DNA of 12,365 nt from Spirochaeta sp. UBA2779 (GCA_002352375.1 DEIH01000113.1:1-12365), one strand, 5' to 3'. Counted from the first letter of the stretch, positions 1 to 7,934 are shown. Notes: a model not told the origin generated them from the sequence alone. Program-made: numbers and translations.

Positions 1-375
1 GGTGAGCTCCTCGGAACCTGCCGTTCCGAATTTCCGGCCCACCATGTAGACCACCCTCTGAGCATCCGGTAAACCCGCTGCAGCATCGGGACTCAAAAGA
101 TCGGCAGCCACCGTCCGGATACCCGCCTCTTCAATTTTTTGTCTTAGCGCAGAATTGGAAAACCTGGAAACACCAATAATTTCACCGGTACTCCCCGAAC
201 GATTCCGGGCTTTAACGAGCATCCTCCCCAGATGAAAACCCATTTTTCCAGCAATACCGAGAATAACCGTCGGGCCGCTCCAGGTTCCGCACAAATCAAC
301 CAGCTGATCCGACGGCTCGCTGATAAAATCATCCAGTTCCTCTTCAGACTCAAATTTTTCAGGGAACTCTGACAT
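1..375 (-). CDS. NAD(P)-dependent epimerase/dehydratase-like protein, 5' part (runs off window)
   Basis: The first 125 codons are open from the ATG at 375 to the left edge; the 3' part lies outside the window. After an acidic N-terminal stretch of about 30 residues there is a Rossmann-type nucleotide-binding turn GIAGKMG (residues 40-46, GxxGxxG) after a hydrophobic strand. A strand with IIGVSRFSN follows (67-74), where a dinucleotide-specifying residue would sit, then 'VVYMVGRKFGT' (108-118), typical of NAD-dependent epimerase/dehydratase proteins of the extended SDR class. The catalytic YxxxK would be beyond the edge, so activity cannot be judged. The start is supported by an AAGGAG Shine-Dalgarno six bases upstream and by a good sigma70 promoter (428-456). 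It is divergent from the secreted protein gene to the right. Substrate unknown; a pyridine-nucleotide-binding fold is well supported, an enzyme name is not. Confidence 0.8.
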   Translation of the reverse strand, partial: MSEFPEKFESEEELDDFISEPSDQLVDLCGTWSGPTVILGIAGKMGFHLGRMLVKARNRSGSTGEIIGVSRFSNSALRQKIEEAGIRTVAADLLSPDAAAGLPDAQRVVYMVGRKFGTAGSEELT

Positions 376-427
376 CGGAGGCTCCTTCAATAGCAGACTA
401 TAGAAAGCAACATTTTAGTTGGGTATT

Positions 428-456
428 ATAATAGAAGCGGGACAAACAGGCGTCAA
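428..456 (-). promoter_or_regulatory. sigma70-type promoter for the epimerase-like gene
   Basis: On the minus strand, TTGACG (plus 451-456, 5 of 6 consensus) is separated by 17 bases from TATTAT (plus 428-433, 5 of 6). Transcription would start near 421, giving a leader of about 45 bases that includes the AAGGAG ribosome site before the ATG at 375. This is the best-looking promoter in the window. Its -10 lies inside a perfect 10-bp palindrome, TATTATAATA (424-433), so a -10 (TATAAT, 427-432) is also present on the plus strand, but without a recognisable -35. Confidence 0.65.
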
Positions 457-493
457 GGTTGAATTAGGTCGATTCCGGGGGTACTCTCTAAAT

Positions 494-1591
494 ATGAAAA
501 CCACTCATCTTATCCCGATGTTCTGCCTCCTCCTCCTCTTTCAGGCACATACCCTTTTTGCCCAGTGGGAAACGGTATTTTTCACCGAGGCCGGAGGTAT
601 CTATGCGGCTTCATCAGAGCTGGAAAAACCCACAGATTTTATGGAGGTGGGAGAATACAGTCCGATGAACCTCTTCGATGACAGCCTGGAGACTTCCTGG
701 GTAGAAGGAGAAGCGGGGCCGGGAACCGGCTCTTACATCCTGATCGGACAACAAGGAGAGCTGAAAAAATACATGATGATTAACAACGGGTATCAGAAAT
801 CAGAAAGCCTCTTTCTGAAGAACAACCGGGTAAAAGACTTCAAGCTCTCCCTTTATTCGGGTTTCACTTCGGACATGAGGGCAGGACAGACTGGATTTGA
901 AGCCGATATCCTTCAAATTGCTGAGCCAGTTAACTTCACCCTGAAAGATGAGATGGGCATACAGCCCTTTGGAATGCCCTTTGAAACTGCCGAAGTTGAG
1001 GCATTAAGAGATTCTGAACTGACCCGATATACCAGCGCACATGCCGAGGAACCGGGTATACAAGAGTTTCTGATTCTGAAATTTGAAATTGCTTCGGTGT
1101 ATAAAGGAAGTCTGTGGGATGATACCTGCATTGCGGGAATAAGCTTCAGCAACAGGAGTCGGGAGAACTGTCTGCTCCCGAAGGAACAGATTACAGAAGT
1201 AAAAAATTCATCCGACGATCAGAAAATTCTCCTGCTAACATCAGAAAATAGAGAACTGCTGCTTGTTGATGCTAAAACCCTGGCAATAGAAAAGGGGTAT
1301 ACGGCAGAGGGAGAATTTCTAACTTTCACCCTGCTTGATGTAAGTCCCGATAATTTATGGGCCGTAATCAGTGAAGAGCATGGTTTTACAAGCGGCGGAC
1401 ACATCGAAGAAACCTCTCATCTCTGGTCTCTTGCGAGGATGAAGGAAGTCCCCCCGGCGCTGCTGGAAGCATATAACGCAATGCCCCTGGGGTTTAGAAT
1501 CAGGAGCGGAACACTCTACCTGGAAACTTACGAAGGTACATTTGTGCGTCTTGGAGATCTCAATGTGGATATGATGAGCGGGCGCTGGTAA
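494..1591 (+). CDS. Secreted protein with NADase-type glycan-binding (discoidin-like) domain
   Basis: 365 residues from the ATG at 494. Residues 1-23 form a signal peptide (short basic start, hydrophobic CLLLLF core, small residues before Gln24), so the protein should be exported. Residues about 48-218 match the NADase-type glycan-binding/discoidin-like fold: 'YSPMNLFDDSLETSWVEG' (55-72) and 'INNGYQKSESLFLKNNRVKD' (96-115) are hallmark segments of that family. The rest (about 232-365) contains short repeated hydrophobic strands such as 'ILLLTSENRELLLVDA' and may form part of a beta-propeller-like domain; I do not recognise it. The in-frame TTG at 419 would place 25 residues before the signal peptide, so I prefer 494. 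No good Shine-Dalgarno precedes 494, only GGGGG ending 12 bases upstream. Single-gene unit; ligand and function unknown. Confidence 0.8.
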   Translation: MKTTHLIPMFCLLLLFQAHTLFAQWETVFFTEAGGIYAASSELEKPTDFMEVGEYSPMNLFDDSLETSWVEGEAGPGTGSYILIGQQGELKKYMMINNGYQKSESLFLKNNRVKDFKLSLYSGFTSDMRAGQTGFEADILQIAEPVNFTLKDEMGIQPFGMPFETAEVEALRDSELTRYTSAHAEEPGIQEFLILKFEIASVYKGSLWDDTCIAGISFSNRSRENCLLPKEQITEVKNSSDDQKILLLTSENRELLLVDAKTLAIEKGYTAEGEFLTFTLLDVSPDNLWAVISEEHGFTSGGHIEETSHLWSLARMKEVPPALLEAYNAMPLGFRIRSGTLYLETYEGTFVRLGDLNVDMMSGRW

Positions 1592-1641
1592 GGATTTTAA
1601 CCCGGGAATCAGGTTTGCTGTAGAGGAATCCCCGATCATTA

Positions 1642-1655
1642 TTAGACTAATCTAA
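1642..1655. repeat. Short inverted repeat upstream of the lon promoter
   Basis: TTAGA-CTAA-TCTAA, five-base perfect arms around a four-base centre, ending 8 bases before the predicted lon -35. Its position (about -57 to -44 from the predicted start) could suit a regulator site, but arms this short occur by chance in AT-rich spacers. No T-tract follows, so it is not a convincing terminator for the upstream gene. Confidence 0.25.
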
Positions 1656-1663
1656 CATTCTTC

Positions 1664-1692
1664 TGGACCCGGGACCGGGGCTTGATTATATT
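1664..1692 (+). promoter_or_regulatory. Predicted sigma70-type promoter of lon
   Basis: TGGACC (1664-1669, 4 of 6 to TTGACA), a 17-base spacer and TATATT (1687-1692, 5 of 6 to TATAAT). Transcription would start near 1699, leaving a leader of about 38 bases with the AGGAGG site. No CIRCE element and no clear sigma32-type box is visible, so heat induction through those systems is not supported by this sequence. The 145-bp gap 1592-1736 otherwise contains a small inverted repeat (1642-1655) and no clear terminator for the upstream gene. Confidence 0.45.
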
Positions 1693-1736
1693 TTGCCTAT
1701 AGAAACAAACCTGATTCAGACATGCAGGAGGCAAAC

Positions 1737-4121
1737 ATGTCAAACCTGAGTAATAAATATACAATTATCATCCCCCTGGAGGATGCCATCATATTTCCGG
1801 GTATTTCATCGAAAGTTAAGGTGAACACAGAAGTAACATCAATGCTGGAAAAACACATGGTGTCCGGGCAAACAAGAGCTATTACCCTGCACCGGGACCG
1901 GCAGACTGGAGTTTATGTCTTAATCGGAGTATCGGGGGAAGTCTCCGGTATTATCAAATCAGACGATGGTGCGGTACTCAATTTCCGCGGTGATTCAAGG
2001 GTGAAAGTAGAATGTATCAGCATGGAAGGATCTGTAGCCACTGCTCCGTCGGGAGAAGTGACTCCCCTGATTTCAATAGAGGATCTGGATGAGAAAAGCC
2101 ATGCCGAGATGGTGAATTTCGCCAAAGATGCTATCCGGGAAATGAGCAAGAATTTCCGAGGGGCAGATGCCCTGATTAATCCGATTCTAAAAATGGATTC
2201 CATCGATCTGATAATGGCGGCATCAATGCCCTACACACCGATATCCGTTACTGAGAAGCAGGAGATTCTGGAACTCGATTCCCACCGGGATCGGGCGCTT
2301 CGTTTTATAGACGTCTTACTTATTCAGAAGAACTCAGTTGAGATGCAGCTGGAAATCGCTCGAAAGTCCTCAGAGCAGACCAACAAAACGTACCGGGAAC
2401 ACATGCTCCGGCAGCAGTTGAAGGCCATACGTGAAGAACTGGGAGAAGACGACCAGATCGACTCCGATTCTGAAAAAAGCTACCGGGAACGTATTGGCGA
2501 AGCCGAACTCTCAGAGGAGGCTCGCAAGATAGCGATACGGGAAGCTAAACGGCTTGAGACCATGGAGAAAAACAATCCCGAAGCCTCCATGGTTCGCAAT
2601 TACCTGGATCTCATCCTGGATTTGCCCTGGAAGGCCGAGGAGGCAGGTGATGTAAATCTGGAGAAGGCCCGGCAAGTCCTGGACAGCCATCATCACGGTC
2701 TAAAAGAGGTGAAAGACCGCATCATCCAGCACCTGGCAGTGATGAAACTCAAACAGGAAAAGCAGGGCTCCATACTCCTGCTGGTAGGACCTCCCGGTAC
2801 CGGTAAGACGAGCCTGGGAAAAAGCATTGCCGAAGCATTGAACCGACCTTATATTCGGGCCAGTCTGGGCGGTGTTCGGGATGAAGCGGAAATCCGGGGC
2901 CACCGGCGTACTTATATCGGATCTCTCCCCGGGCGGATTATCTCCAGCATGCGTAAAGCCGAACAGCGCAATCCGATATTCGTACTGGATGAAATAGACA
3001 AACTATCCTCTTCATATGCCGGAGATCCCACCAGCGCTCTTCTTGAAGTACTGGATCCCGAGCAGAACGCAGCTTTCGGCGATCATTATCTGGAGATTCC
3101 CTATAACCTTTCCGATGTGATATTTATAGGAACCGCCAATAGTATGAGTGGAATACCAGCCCCGCTTCTGGACCGGACTGAAATTATCGAGGTGAACGGA
3201 TACACCAATCATGAAAAACTCAGAATTGCAGCAGAGCACCTTGTTCCCAAAGTACTGGAAGACCATGGTCTTGACGATAAACATCTTAAGATTGGTGAAG
3301 ATATTCTAAAGCTGATTATCGATAAATACACCCGGGAAGCAGGAGTCAGGGGACTGGTAAAACAGCTGGCAAAAATTTCCAGGGGTGTTTCGGAAAGAAT
3401 AGTATCCGGTAAAGAAGGCCTTCCTTTCACTGTTACCCCCGAAAACCTGCACGATTTGCTTGGAAGACCGAAGATTAGGCTTGATGATATGCGCAAGAAG
3501 AGTCTGCCGGGGGTGGCTACCGGCCTGGCATGGACACCTGCCGGAGGTGATATTCTCTTTATTGAAGCCGGTATAATGCCGGGAAAAGGAGCCTTAACCC
3601 TTACCGGTCAGCTGGGTGATGTGATGAAGGAATCCGCATCCATTGCATTGAGTCTGGTGCGCTCAAGACTGGGGCATCTTGCAGGTCCTATTGACTTCCT
3701 GAAGAACGATGTTCACGTTCACGTCCCCGCCGGGGCAGTGCCCAAAGATGGCCCCTCGGCAGGCGTTACCATAACTACAGCCCTGGCATCGCTTCTTCTG
3801 GCCAGATCGGTACCTCCGGCTACGGCCATGACCGGTGAAATTACCCTGCGTGGAGCTGTACTGCCGGTAGGAGGTATTAAAGAGAAAGTTATCGCTGCTC
3901 ACCGTGCGGGTGCAAAAAGAATTATTCTGCCGGCTGAGAATGAAAAAGACCTTGAAGACATCCCTGAAAACGTCCGTAAAGAACTTGAATTCACAGCGGT
4001 TGAAACCATTGAAGAATTACTTAAAGCAGCCCTGGATGTGGAGATTCCCCCGGCAGGAATCTTGCTTCCTAATGATAAAAATGCCGGTGAGTCGGGTTCT
4101 GACGGTTCAAAAAAGAGCTGA
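1737..4121 (+). CDS. lon: ATP-dependent protease Lon (LonA type)
   Basis: 794 residues, close to the usual 780-820 of bacterial LonA, a cytosolic hexameric AAA+ protease degrading misfolded and regulatory proteins. The N-terminal substrate domain (about 5-200) is followed by a charged coiled-coil linker (about 200-270). The AAA+ module has Walker A GPPGTGKT (351-358), Walker B VLDEID (416-421), sensor-1 Asn468 and the arginine-finger-type segment LLDRTEII. The protease domain carries PKDGPSAG with nucleophile Ser674 and GGIKEK with Lys717 of the Ser-Lys dyad. All key residues are present, so it should be active. The C-terminus ends in a short hydrophilic Gly/Ser/Lys tail. The ATG at 1737 is chosen because AGGAGG (1726-1731) lies five bases upstream; the in-frame ATG at 1722 precedes that site. 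It converges on the decarboxylase operon with 3 bp between stop codons. Confidence 0.97.
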   Translation: MSNLSNKYTIIIPLEDAIIFPGISSKVKVNTEVTSMLEKHMVSGQTRAITLHRDRQTGVYVLIGVSGEVSGIIKSDDGAVLNFRGDSRVKVECISMEGSVATAPSGEVTPLISIEDLDEKSHAEMVNFAKDAIREMSKNFRGADALINPILKMDSIDLIMAASMPYTPISVTEKQEILELDSHRDRALRFIDVLLIQKNSVEMQLEIARKSSEQTNKTYREHMLRQQLKAIREELGEDDQIDSDSEKSYRERIGEAELSEEARKIAIREAKRLETMEKNNPEASMVRNYLDLILDLPWKAEEAGDVNLEKARQVLDSHHHGLKEVKDRIIQHLAVMKLKQEKQGSILLLVGPPGTGKTSLGKSIAEALNRPYIRASLGGVRDEAEIRGHRRTYIGSLPGRIISSMRKAEQRNPIFVLDEIDKLSSSYAGDPTSALLEVLDPEQNAAFGDHYLEIPYNLSDVIFIGTANSMSGIPAPLLDRTEIIEVNGYTNHEKLRIAAEHLVPKVLEDHGLDDKHLKIGEDILKLIIDKYTREAGVRGLVKQLAKISRGVSERIVSGKEGLPFTVTPENLHDLLGRPKIRLDDMRKKSLPGVATGLAWTPAGGDILFIEAGIMPGKGALTLTGQLGDVMKESASIALSLVRSRLGHLAGPIDFLKNDVHVHVPAGAVPKDGPSAGVTITTALASLLLARSVPPATAMTGEITLRGAVLPVGGIKEKVIAAHRAGAKRIILPAENEKDLEDIPENVRKELEFTAVETIEELLKAALDVEIPPAGILLPNDKNAGESGSDGSKKS

Positions 4122-4124
4122 GTA

Positions 4125-5240
4125 TTATCCTCCGAGTATCCCCAGAAGCACACCGGCGGCAACGGCTGAACCGATAACCCCGGAAACATTCGGTGCCATG
4201 GCATGCATCAGCAGAAAGTTACTCCTATCGTACTCCTGGCCCAGCTGCTGAACAACCCGGGCACTATCGGGAACCGCCGACACCCCGGCTGCTCCGATCA
4301 TGGGATTGAGTTTCTGTTTGAGGAACAGGTTCATCAATTTTGCAAAAAGTACTCCTGCAGCTGTGGCTACAGAGAACGCAAAAGCTCCCAGAACGAATAT
4401 CTTGATTGAGTTGGGAGTCAGAAAGTATTCCGCCTGGGTACTGGCTCCGACGGCCAACCCGAGGAGAATTGTCACTGTATCAATCAGGGAATGCCGGGCC
4501 GATTCCGCCAGGCGCTCGGTTACTCCGGATTCCTTGAGCAGATTTCCGAAAAAAAGCATGCCCAGAAGGATAGCTGCCCCTGGAGCAATGGTAACTGTCA
4601 CGATAAATGCGATGATGGGAAATAAAAATTTTTCCCGTTTGGAGACCGGCCGTGGGGTCTTCATATGAATTACCCGTTCTTTCTTCGTTGTCAGAAGGCG
4701 GATAATCGGAGGCTGTATCACAGGAACCAGTGCCATGTAGGAATAGGCTGCAATCGCGATGGGCCCCAGAAGATGGGGAGCCAGTTTTGTGGCAAGAAAA
4801 ATTGAAGTCGGTCCGTCAGCACCACCGATAATTCCGATAGCGCCGGATTCTATAATGGTGAATCCCAGCAGGTAAGCCCCGGTGAGGGTGGCAAAGATCC
4901 CCAGTTGAGCCGCAGCTCCAAGGAGTATAAGCTTCGGATTGGCAATCAGCGTGGAGAAATCTGTCATAGCTCCGATTCCCAGAAAGATAAGAGGAGGATA
5001 AAGACCACTGCGGACACCGAAATAAATAATATTCATTACAGAGCCGGGAACATAAACCCCCAACACGCCGGGCATATTCCCGATAACTATCCCGAATCCG
5101 ATGGGTATCAGGAGTAAGGGTTCGTAATGCCTGGTAATTGCCAGGGTTATGAAAACTAAACCGATAGCAACCATAAGTGCGGACTTGTAATCAAAATGGG
5201 CAAGCCCTGTTGTGCTCAGAAATGCGAGAAACTCCGTCAT
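4125..5240 (-). CDS. mmdB: Sodium-pumping decarboxylase beta subunit (OadB/MmdB/GcdB family)
   Basis: 371 residues, near the 370-430 usual for the family. This integral membrane subunit decarboxylates carboxybiotin and couples it to Na+ export. About ten hydrophobic segments are visible. The first conserved region contains GGADGPT (139-145) with Asp142, equivalent to the essential Asp203 of the Klebsiella oxaloacetate decarboxylase beta subunit. The second contains 'NPMIGAAGVSAVPDSARV' (312-329), with Asn312 and Ser321 matching the Asn373/Ser382 pair. 'HAMAPNVSGVIGSAVAAGV' near the end is also family-typical. The start overlaps the biotin-carrier stop as TAATG, with GAGG about seven bases upstream, which indicates translational coupling. 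It is the last gene of the operon and its stop is 3 bp from the lon stop. Substrate-specific naming follows the alpha subunit; the family assignment itself is certain. Confidence 0.95.
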   Translation of the reverse strand: MTEFLAFLSTTGLAHFDYKSALMVAIGLVFITLAITRHYEPLLLIPIGFGIVIGNMPGVLGVYVPGSVMNIIYFGVRSGLYPPLIFLGIGAMTDFSTLIANPKLILLGAAAQLGIFATLTGAYLLGFTIIESGAIGIIGGADGPTSIFLATKLAPHLLGPIAIAAYSYMALVPVIQPPIIRLLTTKKERVIHMKTPRPVSKREKFLFPIIAFIVTVTIAPGAAILLGMLFFGNLLKESGVTERLAESARHSLIDTVTILLGLAVGASTQAEYFLTPNSIKIFVLGAFAFSVATAAGVLFAKLMNLFLKQKLNPMIGAAGVSAVPDSARVVQQLGQEYDRSNFLLMHAMAPNVSGVIGSAVAAGVLLGILGG

Positions 5241-5707
5241 TATGATGCCTCTATCTGAATGAGTAGCTGCCCGTCCAGTACCGAATCTCCCAGGGCAACA
5301 GCAATTTTACTCACCGTTCCGTTGGATGTAGCAGGAATCTGGTTTTCCATCTTCATGGCTTCAAGAACAGCAACCACAGAACCCACTGTAACTTTGTCCC
5401 CTACTGCAACTGAAATCTGCTTAACAACTCCGGGGATCGGCGCGGTTACATCTCCGGCACTCAACCCGGCGGGAGCGGCCGGTGTGGAGGCCCCGGGTAT
5501 CCGGAGAGCTGGAGCCGGGGCAACAGTATTGGGAACAGCTGTCGGTGAAACAACCACCGGGGAAGCAGCTGAAACTGCAGATTCTTCAGGTATCAGCTCC
5601 ACATCATAGGTACTGCCGTTCAGATCAACTACAACTTTGTCTTCGGTGTATTCAACAATTCGAGCGGTGAACTCTTCACCGCCTACAGAAAATTTATAGT
5701 TCTTCAT
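5240..5707 (-). CDS. mmdC: Biotin carboxyl carrier (gamma) subunit of the decarboxylase
   Basis: 155 residues. Residues 1-40 form a small N-terminal beta-rich region, 43-85 an Ala/Pro/Val-rich flexible linker, and about 86-153 a biotinyl domain. The biotin-accepting lysine is Lys119 in the canonical EAMKM (116-120), with 'APIPGVV' upstream and 'GDSVLDGQLLIQIE' closing the barrel. The swinging biotin carries CO2 from the carboxyltransferase to the membrane beta subunit. The linker is what lets the domain travel between these sites. ATG at 5707 overlaps the preceding stop as TAATG and has AAGGGG upstream; its own stop overlaps the beta-subunit start in the same way. No biotin ligase is encoded in this window. 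Confidence 0.94.
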   Translation of the reverse strand: MKNYKFSVGGEEFTARIVEYTEDKVVVDLNGSTYDVELIPEESAVSAASPVVVSPTAVPNTVAPAPALRIPGASTPAAPAGLSAGDVTAPIPGVVKQISVAVGDKVTVGSVVAVLEAMKMENQIPATSNGTVSKIAVALGDSVLDGQLLIQIEAS

Positions 5708-6315
5708 TATCGTCCCCTTCTGGCTGCAAAATGTAATGCGTTCGGCATTTCCTCACCGGTCTTCCACGCCCTGGCGGAAACCCTCTTCCAGGTGAGAAGA
5801 AGCCGATTTTCCGAGTCAACTTCCTCTTCATGAAGGAAAATTGCGGTAATTACCGCTGCAAGAGCGTTATCACTCATCTCCCCGCGGGAAGTTATTATTC
5901 CAACTTCTGTTTCCGCAGTTTGACTTTTACTCCGGGATTTAATCATCTCTAATATGTAGAGATGCTTGAACAAACTGATAAAAAAAGCCACCACCACCAG
6001 GCTTGCGAAAACAATCAGCATTCCCACAAGTACAATTCCACTCACCATCCCCGGCTCATCGGCCCGGTATCGGACAAGTGCACTTTCTGCATCCTGCCGG
6101 GTGATACCAAGATCAGATAAGGATGAATTGCGAATATCCGCAAAATCAAGTCCGAGATTTGATGTTAATTGTTTCACCGGTATCGATTCGGAAGCGGCCA
6201 GTTCGTGAATGGTCCAGGATTGATTGAATCCTTTAAGTGCACTCTCTTCGGCAGCAAGGAAAGAGAACGATCCAAAAAATGTAATAAATACGACTGCAAA
6301 TAATACTTTTTTCAC
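5707..6315 (-). CDS. mmdD: OadG-family (delta/gamma) membrane anchor subunit, extended form
   Basis: 202 residues, longer than the roughly 80-130 usual for OadG/MmdD. Residues 1-22 look like a signal peptide ending FLAA before Glu23, and 24-85 an extra helical module (see findings). Residues 91-118 form the single membrane helix 'GIVLVGMLIVFASLVVVAFF', followed by a basic juxtamembrane segment. The C-terminal part (148-190), with AVITAIFLHEEE and an RLLLTWKR strand, resembles the cytoplasmic end of OadG subunits. In known pumps this subunit holds the carboxyltransferase and biotin carrier to the beta subunit. GTG at 6315 is the start: AAAGGG lies seven bases upstream and overlaps the stop of the preceding gene (11-bp gap). 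If the signal peptide is not cleaved, it would be a second membrane segment. Assignment rests on position plus the membrane/C-terminal pattern. Confidence 0.82.
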   Translation of the reverse strand: MKKVLFAVVFITFFGSFSFLAAEESALKGFNQSWTIHELAASESIPVKQLTSNLGLDFADIRNSSLSDLGITRQDAESALVRYRADEPGMVSGIVLVGMLIVFASLVVVAFFISLFKHLYILEMIKSRSKSQTAETEVGIITSRGEMSDNALAAVITAIFLHEEEVDSENRLLLTWKRVSARAWKTGEEMPNALHFAARRGR

Positions 6316-6326
6316 AACACAGCCCT

Positions 6327-7877
6327 TTACAGAGGAATATTTCCGTGCTTTCTGGGGGGATTAGAATCCCGCTTTCCCGAAAGCATCTCAAAAGACCGGA
6401 TTAGACGTATCCTGGTTGCCGCAGGCTCTATTACATCCTCGATATAACTCTTTTCTGCCGCCCGATAGGGATTACTGAAACGCTCCTTGTATTCGGCTTC
6501 CTTCTCCGCCATGAACTCTTCCGGGTTCTCAGTTTTTTCAGCCTTTCTGCGGAAGATGATTTCAGCGGCTCCCGATGCACCCATAACGGCAATTTCCGCT
6601 GTCGGCCATGCATATACAACATCCGCCCGGAGATGATGGCTGTTCATAACGATGTATGCCCCGCCGTATGCTTTTCTGAGAATCACTGTAATTTTGGGTA
6701 CCGTTGCCTCGGCAATCGCGTAGAGAAGCTTCGCCCCGTTACGGATAATACCACCATGTTCCTGTTTAGTTCCCGGGAGAAAACCCGGAACATCTTCAAG
6801 GATAAGAAGGGGGATATTAAAAGAATCACAGAAACGGACAAACCGGGCAGCTTTAATAGAAGAGTCAATATCCAGTACCCCGGCAATGAAATTCGGCTGA
6901 TTCGCAACAATACCTACCGGATGGCCGTTTAACCGGGAAAATCCAACCACAATGTTTTTTGCAAACTCTTTGGAAACTTCCAGAAAATGACCGTCATCAA
7001 CCACCGAATGAATCACATCAATTACGTTATATGGTGTGGACGGACTGTCGGGGATAATAGAATTCAGTTCCTCACAGCGGCGCTCTGACACATCCATGGG
7101 AACCGCATACGGCGGCTCTTCCATGTTGTTGGAAGGAATAAAACCCATCAGGCTTCTAATTTGAAGAAGTGTATCTTCCTCGGTATCAGTAATGAACTGG
7201 GCCACACCGCTTCGGGACGCATGAATCATAGCTCCACCGAGCTGATCGGTACTGACATCCTCGTTGAGAACCGTTTTAACCACTTTCGGTCCGGTAACGA
7301 ACATGTAACTGGATTGCCGGTTCATCAGAACAAAGTCGGTTATCGCCGGGGAATAAACAGCGCCGCCGGCACAGGGACCCATAATCGCCGAAATCTGAGG
7401 GATAACCCCGGAGGCGGAAACGTTGAGCATGAAGATATCACCGTACCCGGCCAGGGAATCTATACCTTCCTGAACCCGGGCCCCGCCGGAATCAGGAATC
7501 CCGATAACTGGAGCGCCTACTTTCATGGCCATCTCCATCACCTTGCAGATTTTATCTGCATGTACCTTGCCCAGAGAGCCGCCGCTTACGGTGAAGTCCT
7601 GGGCATAGACGTAAACAATCCGGCCTTCAATGGTTCCAAAGCCAACCACAACACCGTCACCTGAAATATGCTGATCTTCCATACCGAAGTCGTGGCTGCG
7701 GTGTATGGCAAAAACATCAAACTCTTCAAAACTGTCGGGATCCAGAAGTATTTTCAGGCGTTCCCGGGCAGTCAGTTTTCCTTTATTATGCTGCGCTTCT
7801 ATTCTGCGTTCACCACCGCCCTGCCGGGCCTGGTTACGCTTTTCTTTCAACTGTTTTATGAGGTTATCTTTTTTCAT
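6327..7877 (-). CDS. mmdA: Acyl-CoA decarboxylase alpha subunit / biotin-dependent carboxyltransferase (MmdA/PccB family)
   Basis: 516 residues, the standard length for MmdA/PccB carboxyltransferases. Two crotonase-type halves are visible. The N-half has SGGARVQEG (130-138) and GPCAGGAVYSPA (167-178), which build the first oxyanion hole and acyl-CoA site. The C-half has DVPGFLPG (362-369), GIIRNGAK and RKAYGGAYIVM (401-411), the second oxyanion/biotin site. The C-terminus KHGNIPL (510-516) is typical. The adjacent OadB/OadG-type genes show that it serves a sodium-pumping decarboxylase rather than an ATP-dependent carboxylase; no biotin carboxylase gene is present. Methylmalonyl-CoA is the likeliest substrate by family, but malonyl-CoA or another short acyl-CoA is not excluded. 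First gene of the operon, with GGAGGGG five bases before ATG 7877 and a promoter just upstream. Confidence 0.93.
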   Translation of the reverse strand: MKKDNLIKQLKEKRNQARQGGGERRIEAQHNKGKLTARERLKILLDPDSFEEFDVFAIHRSHDFGMEDQHISGDGVVVGFGTIEGRIVYVYAQDFTVSGGSLGKVHADKICKVMEMAMKVGAPVIGIPDSGGARVQEGIDSLAGYGDIFMLNVSASGVIPQISAIMGPCAGGAVYSPAITDFVLMNRQSSYMFVTGPKVVKTVLNEDVSTDQLGGAMIHASRSGVAQFITDTEEDTLLQIRSLMGFIPSNNMEEPPYAVPMDVSERRCEELNSIIPDSPSTPYNVIDVIHSVVDDGHFLEVSKEFAKNIVVGFSRLNGHPVGIVANQPNFIAGVLDIDSSIKAARFVRFCDSFNIPLLILEDVPGFLPGTKQEHGGIIRNGAKLLYAIAEATVPKITVILRKAYGGAYIVMNSHHLRADVVYAWPTAEIAVMGASGAAEIIFRRKAEKTENPEEFMAEKEAEYKERFSNPYRAAEKSYIEDVIEPAATRIRLIRSFEMLSGKRDSNPPRKHGNIPL

Positions 7878-7904
7878 CTACCCCTCCGGCTATACATTTT
7901 CGCC

Positions 7905-7934
7905 AGTATATCAGGATAATATGGAATTCGGCAA
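7905..7934 (-). promoter_or_regulatory. Promoter of the decarboxylase operon
   Basis: Minus strand: TTGCCG (plus 7929-7934), 18-base spacer, TATACT (plus 7905-7910, 5 of 6), preceded by TGA so that it also forms an extended -10. Directly upstream of the -35 lies an A/T-only-type tract (plus 7935-7950) resembling an UP element. The predicted start near 7898 leaves a 20-base leader that carries the strong ribosome site. Together with the tight gene spacing this suggests one strongly expressed four-gene transcript. Confidence 0.6.

Noticed and set aside
419..493. In-frame TTG-started extension of the secreted protein
   Set aside because: It would bury the signal peptide 25 residues inside the protein, and its start lies at the promoter region of the divergent gene.
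1722..1736. Upstream in-frame ATG for lon
   Set aside because: The AGGAGG ribosome site lies downstream of this ATG and is correctly spaced for the ATG at 1737.
7161..7664. 167-codon open frame on the plus strand inside the carboxyltransferase gene
   Set aside because: It is the shadow of the MmdA coding region; its composition follows the complementary codons and it has no recognisable domain.
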